19,056 nucleotides of DNA from JAUXFS01 sp050329575 (GTDB lineage: Bacteria > Pseudomonadota > Alphaproteobacteria > Rhodospirillales > Defluviicoccaceae). A model generated the notes under the pieces. That model was not told the origin of the DNA and ran no database searches. It saw only the letters and a program-made list of their open reading frames with translations. The position numbers and the translations under genes are program-made. Below, in pieces: positions 14,217 through 19,056 of this stretch (position 1 is its first letter; each line of letters starts with the position of its first letter). The stretch is taken from contig JBHJOP010000011.1 of assembly GCA_050329575.1 (NCBI GenBank), positions 1 to 19,056 on the forward strand. The letters run 5' to 3'.

Positions 14217-15790
14217 AACCTCAGCGCCTTGACGCGAACCACGTTGGGCAGGGCCCGCACCTTGGCGAGCAGGGTTTCGTCCGGAGCCTCGTCGACCTCG
14301 ATCAGCGAGATGGCGTTGCCGCCCGCGCGGTCGCGGCCGAGGTTGAACGTGGCGATGTTGATGCCGGCGTCGCCGAGGGTGGTACCGAGGCCGCCGATCA
14401 GTCCCGGGCGGTCCTTGTTGGTGATGAACAGCATGTTCGGTCCCAGCTTGGCGTCCATCGGGATGCCCTTGATCTCGACGATCCGCGGCTGATCGCCGTT
14501 GAACAGGGTGCCGGAGAGGGTGCGGGTCTGCGCCTCGGTGACCACGGTCAGCCGGATCAGGGTCTGATAGCCGGCGGCGCGCTCGTTCTTGACCTCGGTG
14601 ACGTCGATGTCGCGCTGCTTGGCGATGCTGGGCGCGTTGACCATGTTCACCGACTCCATCTGCGGCGACAGCAGTCCCTGTAGCACCAGCGCCGTCAGCG
14701 GCGTGGTGTTGAGGCGGCTGGCGAGTCCCTCGTAGTGAATGGTGGCCGAGATCAGCGCCGTCTCGGTGATCTGACCGGCAAAGCTGCCGATCTGGTGCGC
14801 GAGGGTCATGTAGGGGCGGAGCCTCGGCATCTCCTCGGCGCTCACCGACGGCATGTTGAGGGCGTTCACCACCGATCCGTCGACGAGGTAGTCAGCCATC
14901 TGCTCGGCGACCTGCAGCGCCACCTTTTCCTGCGCCTCGGTGGTGGAGGCGCCGAGATGGGGGGTCGCGATCACCTGCTCCATCCCGAACAGAACGCTGT
15001 CGCGCGCCGGTTCCTGGGGAAACACGTCGAGCGCCGCGCCGGCGACGCGGCCGCTCTCGATGCCGGCCTTGAGGTCGGCCTCGACCACCAGAGCGCCACG
15101 GGCGCAGTTGACGATCCGCACCCCCGGCTTCATCTTCGCGATGTTGTCGGCATTGATCATGCCGCGGGTGGCGTCGGTGGCCGGGGCGTGCAGGCTGATG
15201 AAGTCGGCGCGGGCGAGCAGCTGGTCGAGTTCCACCTTCTCGACGCCGAGGTCGTCCGCCCGCTCCGGCGACAGGTAGGGGTCGTAGGCGATCACCTTCA
15301 TCTTGAGGCCTCGGGCGCGGTCGGCGACGATGGAGCCGATGTTGCCGCAGCCGACGATGCCGAGCGACTTGCCCATCAGTTCGACACCCATGTATCTGGA
15401 TTTCTCCCACTTGCCCTGGTGGGTCGACTCGTTCGCCTGGGGCAGCTGGCGCGCCAGCGCCATCATCAGCGCGATCGCGTGCTCGGCGGTGGTGATCGAA
15501 TTGCCGAACGGGGTGTTCATGACCACGATGCCCCGGGCGGTGGCGGCGGCGAGATCGACGTTGTCGACGCCGATCCCGGCGCGTCCGATGACCTTGAGGC
15601 CGTTGGCGACGGCGATCACGTCGGCGGTGACCTTGGTCGCGGAGCGGATGGCGAGCCCGTCGTAGCCGGCGATACAGGCTTGCAGCTCGTCTGCGGTCAT
15701 CCCGGTCCTGACGTCGACATCGATGCCGCGTTGGCGGAAGATCTCGGCGGCGCGCGGACTCATCTTGTCGGAGATCAGCACTTTCGGCAT
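14213..15790 (-). CDS. serA: D-3-phosphoglycerate dehydrogenase, long form (SerA)
   Basis: SerA catalyses the first step of serine synthesis, NAD-dependent oxidation of 3-phosphoglycerate to 3-phosphohydroxypyruvate. The 525-residue protein is the long form: substrate and NAD domains with GCGNIG (147-152), D170 in IAYDPY, catalytic R231 (NCARGAL), E260 (DVFPQEP) and H278 (TPHLGAST). An extra intervening (ASB) domain at about 315-450 and a C-terminal ACT domain (about 452-525) follow. In the ACT site the residues matching E. coli serine-binding His344 and Asn346 are Asn and Asp (TNKDRPG), while the Asn of GINIA is kept; serine inhibition may therefore differ. ATG 15790 has GAAGGAC upstream, 15 bases after the serC stop, so serC and serA form an operon. 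A second, E. coli-type SerA lies across the intergenic region. Confidence 0.97.
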   Translation of the reverse strand: MPKVLISDKMSPRAAEIFRQRGIDVDVRTGMTADELQACIAGYDGLAIRSATKVTADVIAVANGLKVIGRAGIGVDNVDLAAATARGIVVMNTPFGNSITTAEHAIALMMALARQLPQANESTHQGKWEKSRYMGVELMGKSLGIVGCGNIGSIVADRARGLKMKVIAYDPYLSPERADDLGVEKVELDQLLARADFISLHAPATDATRGMINADNIAKMKPGVRIVNCARGALVVEADLKAGIESGRVAGAALDVFPQEPARDSVLFGMEQVIATPHLGASTTEAQEKVALQVAEQMADYLVDGSVVNALNMPSVSAEEMPRLRPYMTLAHQIGSFAGQITETALISATIHYEGLASRLNTTPLTALVLQGLLSPQMESVNMVNAPSIAKQRDIDVTEVKNERAAGYQTLIRLTVVTEAQTRTLSGTLFNGDQPRIVEIKGIPMDAKLGPNMLFITNKDRPGLIGGLGTTLGDAGINIATFNLGRDRAGGNAISLIEVDEAPDETLLAKVRALPNVVRVKALRF

Positions 15791-15805
15791 TGCCCGGTCC
15801 TTCGT

Positions 15806-16978
15806 TCAGATGGCGGGGACGTCGGCCTTGACGCCCGCGTAGGCCCAGTCGAGCCAGGGGAACAGTGCTTCCAGATTGACGGTCTCGACGGTCGCGCCCG
15901 CCCAGATCCGCAATCCCGGCGGCGCGTCGCGATACGCGCCGATGTCGTAGGCGACCCGCTCCGCTTCCAGCTGCGACGCGATCCGCTTGGCCACCGCCGA
16001 GCGGCGGTCGCCGTCGAGGGCGGCGAACCAGGGATCGACGATCTTCAGGCACACCGAGGTGCGCGACCGGGTGGCCGGATCCTCGGCCAGGAACGCCGCC
16101 CAGTCGCTGGCGGCGACCCAATCGGCAATCGCCGCGAAGTTGGCCCGCGTCCGGACCGTCAACGCGGCGAGGCCGCCGATCGAGTCGGCCCACCGCAGGG
16201 AGTCGAGGGCGTCCTCGACCGCCAGCATCGAGGGCGTGTTGATGGTCTCGCCCTTGAAGATGCCTTCGATCAGCTTGCCGCCCTTGGTCAGCCGGAAGAT
16301 CTTCGGCAGCGGCCATGGCGGCGTGAAGGTCTGGAGCCGCTCGACGGCGCGCGGTCCGAGGACGAGCATGCCGTGCTGGCCCTCGCCACCGAGAACCTTC
16401 TGCCAGGAATAGGTGGTGACGTCGAGCTTGTCCCATGGCAGATCCCACGCGAACGCCGCCGAGGTGGCGTCGCAGAGAGTCAGGCCGGCGCGATCGTCGG
16501 CGATCCAGTCGCCGTCCGGAACGCACACCCCCGACGTGGTGCCGTTCCAGGTGAACACGACGTCGCGCGAAAAATCGACCCGGCCGAGGTCGGGGAGCCT
16601 GCCGTATTCGGCATCCAGCACCCGCACGTCCGGCAGCTTCAGCTGCTTGACGACGTCGGTGGCCCAGCCGCTGCCGAAGCTCTCCCACGTCAGCACGTCG
16701 ACGCCCCGCGCTCCCAGCAGCGACCACATCGCCATCTCGACGGCGCCGGTATCAGAGGCCGGCACAATGCCGATTCGATGGTCCTTGGGGATGCCGAGGA
16801 TCGCCCGCGACCGGTCGATGACCTCCTGCAGCTTCGCCTTGCCCGGTTTCGATCGGTGCGACCGGCCGACGCAGGCCTCGGCGAGGGCGGCCAGCGACCA
16901 GCCAGGGCGCTTGGCGCAGGGACCGGAGGAGAAACAGGGGTCGGCCGGACGGACGTTCGGCCTCAGAGACGCATTCAT
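15806..16978 (-). CDS. serC: Phosphoserine aminotransferase, variant alphaproteobacterial type (SerC)
   Basis: SerC converts 3-phosphohydroxypyruvate and glutamate to phosphoserine, the second step of serine synthesis; the same enzyme usually serves pyridoxal phosphate synthesis. The 390-residue protein starts MNASLRPNVRPADPCFSSGPCAKRPGW in outline, and the FSSGPCAKRPGW motif marks the variant form known from Caulobacter, rhizobia and Methanosarcina rather than the E. coli form. D170 (TLCDATSAAF) should contact the PLP ring, and K194 in SWQKVLGGEGQHG carries PLP. KGETINTPSMLAVED and GLRIWAGATVE are further family stretches. ATG 16978 was selected because GGGAG is 5 bases upstream and it gives the conserved N-terminus; two in-frame codons further upstream lie in the leader. 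Transcription probably starts near 17030 and the leader is structured. Confidence 0.96.
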   Translation of the reverse strand: MNASLRPNVRPADPCFSSGPCAKRPGWSLAALAEACVGRSHRSKPGKAKLQEVIDRSRAILGIPKDHRIGIVPASDTGAVEMAMWSLLGARGVDVLTWESFGSGWATDVVKQLKLPDVRVLDAEYGRLPDLGRVDFSRDVVFTWNGTTSGVCVPDGDWIADDRAGLTLCDATSAAFAWDLPWDKLDVTTYSWQKVLGGEGQHGMLVLGPRAVERLQTFTPPWPLPKIFRLTKGGKLIEGIFKGETINTPSMLAVEDALDSLRWADSIGGLAALTVRTRANFAAIADWVAASDWAAFLAEDPATRSRTSVCLKIVDPWFAALDGDRRSAVAKRIASQLEAERVAYDIGAYRDAPPGLRIWAGATVETVNLEALFPWLDWAYAGVKADVPAI

Positions 16979-17030
16979 GATCACTCCCATCCTTTCAGAT
17001 GGGTCGCGGCCCGTTGGGGGACCGTGGCCC
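16979..17030 (-). ncRNA. serC leader RNA (two hairpins, last stem over the ribosome binding site)
   Basis: In the serC transcript a first hairpin pairs CGG-CCC (17024-17018, one bulged U) with GGG-CCG (17012-17007) around CCAAC. A second pairs CCCATC (17003-16998) with GATGGG (16991-16986) around TGAAAG. The 3' arm of the second stem includes three bases of the serC Shine-Dalgarno GGGAG (16988-16984), so stem formation should hide it. A cis-regulatory serC leader whose final stem overlaps the ribosome binding site has been described upstream of serC-serA operons in alphaproteobacteria, and this leader fits that description. The ligand or signal is not known to me. A covariance-model match has not been run. 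Confidence 0.6.
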
Positions 17031-17036
17031 GGCACG

Positions 17037-17065
17037 CTTATAGGTAGTCATATCTGGCGAGTCAA
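17037..17065 (-). promoter_or_regulatory. Strong sigma70-type promoter for serC-serA
   Basis: On the minus strand TTGACT (17065-17060), a 17-base spacer and TATAAG (17042-17037) are close to consensus and are the best promoter seen in the window. The start point would be near 17030, giving a leader of about 52 bases. The AT-rich -10 stands out against the GC-rich surroundings. Confidence 0.75.
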
Positions 17066-17145
17066 TCGCTCTCGACACACTCTTGACGATCGTGTGGCGA
17101 GGGGACAGGGTGCGGCCGTCGAACCCTCCATCCGCGGGGTCTTCC

Positions 17146-18381
17146 GTGAGTCGGCTGTCCGTTCCCAAGAACAAGATCCGCGTCGTTCTGTTCGAAGGCA
17201 TCCACGAAAACGCCGTCAAGGTTCTCCATGCCCACGGTTACACCAACATCGAACGTCACGACGACGCCCCGGAGGGCGAGGTCCTGCAGCGGCGGCTGGC
17301 GCAGGCTCACATGGTCGGGATCCGCTCGCGCACCCGACTGACGGCGGCGGCACTGGCGGCTGCCGAACGGCTGTTCTGCATCGGCTGTTTCTGCATCGGC
17401 ACCAACCAGGTGGCGACGGAGGCGGCGAAGCTGCGCGGCATCCCGGTCTTCAACGCCCCCTACTCCAACACCCGCTCGGTCGCCGAACTGGTGATCGGCG
17501 AGATCATCATGCTGCTGCGCCGGGTGCCCGAGAAGTCGGCCATGGCCCACGGCGGCGTCTGGAGCAAGAGCGCCGAGGGCTGCCGGGAGATCCGCGGCAA
17601 GGTGCTCGGCATCGTCGGCTACGGCCACATCGGCTCTCAGTTGTCGATCCTTGCCGAAGCGCTCGGAATGAGAGTGCGATTCTACGACATCGTCGAGAAA
17701 CTGGCGATCGGCAACGCCGTCCCGTGCGCCTCGCTCCCCGAACTGCTGGCAGTTTCCGACGTCGTCAGCCTGCACGTGCCGGGGACGGTTCAGACGAGGC
17801 GCATGATCGGCGCCGCCGAACTCGCGGCGATGCCGTGCGGCAGCCACCTCGTCAACGCCGCCCGCGGCGACGTGGTCGACGTCGAGGCCCTGGCCGATGC
17901 AATGCGCAGCGGCCATTTGGCCGGCGCTGCGGTCGACGTCTTCCCGAGCGAGCCGACCGGCGCCGATGAGGCGCTGCAGACCCCACTCCGCGGTCTCGCC
18001 AACGTCATCCTGACGCCCCACGTCGGCGGCAGCACCGAAGAGGCGCAGGCGAACATCGGCAGCGAGGTGGCCGAGAAGCTGGTTCGCTATTCGGACAACG
18101 GCTCGACGATCGGGGCGGTCAACTTCGTCGAGGTCTCGCTGCCGCACCAGCGGGACGTCACTCGGTTCCTGCACATCCATCGCAACGTGCCCGGCGTCCT
18201 GGCGCGGATCAACGAGGTGTTCTCCTCCCGCGGCCTCAACATTGTCGCCCAGTACCTGCGCACCGAAGCCGACGTCGGCTACGTGGTGTCCGACGTCGGC
18301 GCCCGGCTGGAGGCCGGGATGGGCATCCGCCGCCAGTTGGAGGCCATCGAGGGAACGATCCGCGCCCGATTTCTTTACTGA
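17146..18381 (+). CDS. Second D-3-phosphoglycerate dehydrogenase, E. coli type with ACT domain
   Basis: This 411-residue protein aligns almost without gaps to E. coli SerA as I remember it: KNKIRVVLFEG at the start, IGCFCIGTNQV, FNAPYSNTRSVAELVIGE, the NAD motif GYGHIG (about 159-164) with D181, catalytic R240, E269 and H292, and the end GTIRARFLY. It lacks the intervening domain of the long form next door. The ACT domain keeps the E. coli serine-binding set as H345, N347 and N365, so feedback inhibition by serine is predicted. GTG 17146 reproduces the E. coli N-terminal length exactly. The GTG at 17110 has a better Shine-Dalgarno (GAGGGG) and would add 12 residues, so the start is not fully settled. 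It is divergent from serC; no convincing promoter on this strand was found beyond a TTGACG at 17083. Confidence 0.93.
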   Translation: MSRLSVPKNKIRVVLFEGIHENAVKVLHAHGYTNIERHDDAPEGEVLQRRLAQAHMVGIRSRTRLTAAALAAAERLFCIGCFCIGTNQVATEAAKLRGIPVFNAPYSNTRSVAELVIGEIIMLLRRVPEKSAMAHGGVWSKSAEGCREIRGKVLGIVGYGHIGSQLSILAEALGMRVRFYDIVEKLAIGNAVPCASLPELLAVSDVVSLHVPGTVQTRRMIGAAELAAMPCGSHLVNAARGDVVDVEALADAMRSGHLAGAAVDVFPSEPTGADEALQTPLRGLANVILTPHVGGSTEEAQANIGSEVAEKLVRYSDNGSTIGAVNFVEVSLPHQRDVTRFLHIHRNVPGVLARINEVFSSRGLNIVAQYLRTEADVGYVVSDVGARLEAGMGIRRQLEAIEGTIRARFLY

Positions 18382-18398
18382 CGGTCGGCCGCCACCGT

Positions 18399-19055
18399 TC
18401 AGAACCCGTACCACCAGGGAACGAACAGGCTGAAGACGATCCACATCAGGACGATCAGTGGCAGGCCGGCGCGGGTGAAGTCGAGAAACCGGTAGTGTCC
18501 CGGCCCGAGCACCAGGAGGTTGGTCTGGTAGCCGATCGGCGACGCGAACGGGCAGTTGGCGGCAAAGATCACCGCGACCGCGAATGCCTGCGGCGATACT
18601 CCCAGTTGCAGCGCGGCATCGACGGCGATCGGCGTCAGGAGGACGGCGACCGCGTTGTTGCTGATGACGTTGGTCAGCGCGGCTCCGAGCAGGAACAGCA
18701 CCGACAGGACGACGGTCGGTCCGACATCCATGAAGCTGCCGACGAGCGCGTGCGCAAGCAGGGCGGCGCCGCCTGATTCCTGGAGGGCGATGCTCATCGC
18801 CAGCGCCGAACCGATGGCGGTGATGATCCGGGTGTCGGTGACGCGGGTGACCTGGCGCGGGGTGACGATGCGCAGGACGACCATGGCGGTCGCGCCCGCC
18901 AGGCTGGCAAAAACCAGCGGGACGATGCCGGTGGCCGCCGAGAGGATCGTCAACAGAAAGATCGCGGTCGCTTGTCGGGTGTGGACGGGGTCGGGCAGCT
19001 CCTGCGCCGACCATTCCAGCAGCACGACGTCGCGGTTGCCCTTGAGACCGTCGAC
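18399..19055 (-). CDS. SLC13/DASS-type permease, C-terminal part (5' end outside window)
   Basis: The frame is open to the right edge of the window, so only the last 218 residues of an integral membrane transporter are present. After VVLLEWSAQELPDP, probably the end of a cytosolic RCK/TrkA_C-type segment, come about five hydrophobic segments. The stretch TNVISNNAVAVLLTPIAVDAA and the later ANCPFASPIGYQTNLLVLGPG are the re-entrant substrate/sodium motifs of the SLC13 family; the end reads LFVPWWYGF. Family members move dicarboxylates, sulphate or other anions with sodium; the substrate here cannot be told. It is convergent with the second serA-type gene, 17 bases apart, and an imperfect inverted repeat (ACGGT 18381-18385, ACCGT 18394-18398) lies between the two stops. 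Confidence 0.88.
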   Translation of the reverse strand, partial: VDGLKGNRDVVLLEWSAQELPDPVHTRQATAIFLLTILSAATGIVPLVFASLAGATAMVVLRIVTPRQVTRVTDTRIITAIGSALAMSIALQESGGAALLAHALVGSFMDVGPTVVLSVLFLLGAALTNVISNNAVAVLLTPIAVDAALQLGVSPQAFAVAVIFAANCPFASPIGYQTNLLVLGPGHYRFLDFTRAGLPLIVLMWIVFSLFVPWWYGF

Positions 19056-19056
19056 G

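Noticed and set aside
14735..17047. Long plus-strand open frame (about 770 codons) antisense to serA and serC
   Set aside because: It covers two recognised genes and their leader, has skewed composition, and no domain can be seen; it is a codon-bias shadow.
17083..17111. TTGACG as a promoter for the second serA-type gene
   Set aside because: The hexamer at the expected -10 distance (CAGGGT at 17106-17111) is a poor match, and it would leave a very short leader. Not called as a feature.
1..19056. Mobile elements, CRISPR arrays, tRNA or rRNA genes, defence systems
   Set aside because: No transposase, integrase, direct-repeat array, tRNA-like cloverleaf or rRNA sequence was seen. Gene content and base composition are uniform and housekeeping in character.

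Overview
The window is a dense, high-GC stretch of bacterial chromosome carrying housekeeping genes. The combination points to an alphaproteobacterium, most likely of the Rhodospirillales type, although that lineage is inferred. The supporting features are a hopanoid transporter (HpnN), a secA / parvulin / argJ / mutT neighbourhood, a serC of the variant alphaproteobacterial type (TIGR01365-like) followed by a long-form serA, and a yfgM-like / bamB / der operon. I see no mobile element, phage gene, CRISPR array, rRNA or tRNA. There is no gene-free stretch longer than 300 bases; the largest gaps are 3530-3769, 9915-10138, 7363-7564 and 16979-17145.

Layout: the 3' end of hpnN (+) meets secA (-) tail to tail. 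A divergent promoter region separates secA from an exported parvulin-type prolyl isomerase (+), which is followed by argJ and mutT (argJ and mutT overlap). A two-gene minus-strand unit comes next, a Tat-exported DUF6134-like protein and a small cytochrome c. Then on the plus strand lie a small cupin protein, the cobalamin-pathway threonine-phosphate decarboxylase and a MarC-family membrane protein. A small cysteine-rich lipoprotein gene (-) follows, with a strongly structured leader. Next come a thioredoxin-like protein and the envelope/ribosome operon TPR protein - bamB - der (+).

The right-hand third is a serine-biosynthesis locus. serC-serA (-) is transcribed from a near-consensus sigma70 promoter with a two-hairpin leader whose last stem covers the serC ribosome binding site. 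Divergent from it is a second phosphoglycerate dehydrogenase (+) of the E. coli type, which keeps the serine-binding residues of the ACT domain. The window ends inside an SLC13/DASS-type permease (-).

The parts work together in three themes: export and outer-membrane assembly (SecA, prolyl isomerase, BamB and its TPR partner, HpnN), amino-acid synthesis (ArgJ, SerC, two SerA), and general maintenance (MutT, Der). The best leads outside ordinary annotation are the paired, differently regulated SerA enzymes with the serC leader RNA, the terminator-like hairpin in the secA leader, and the nested hairpin trapping the ribosome binding site of the small lipoprotein gene.
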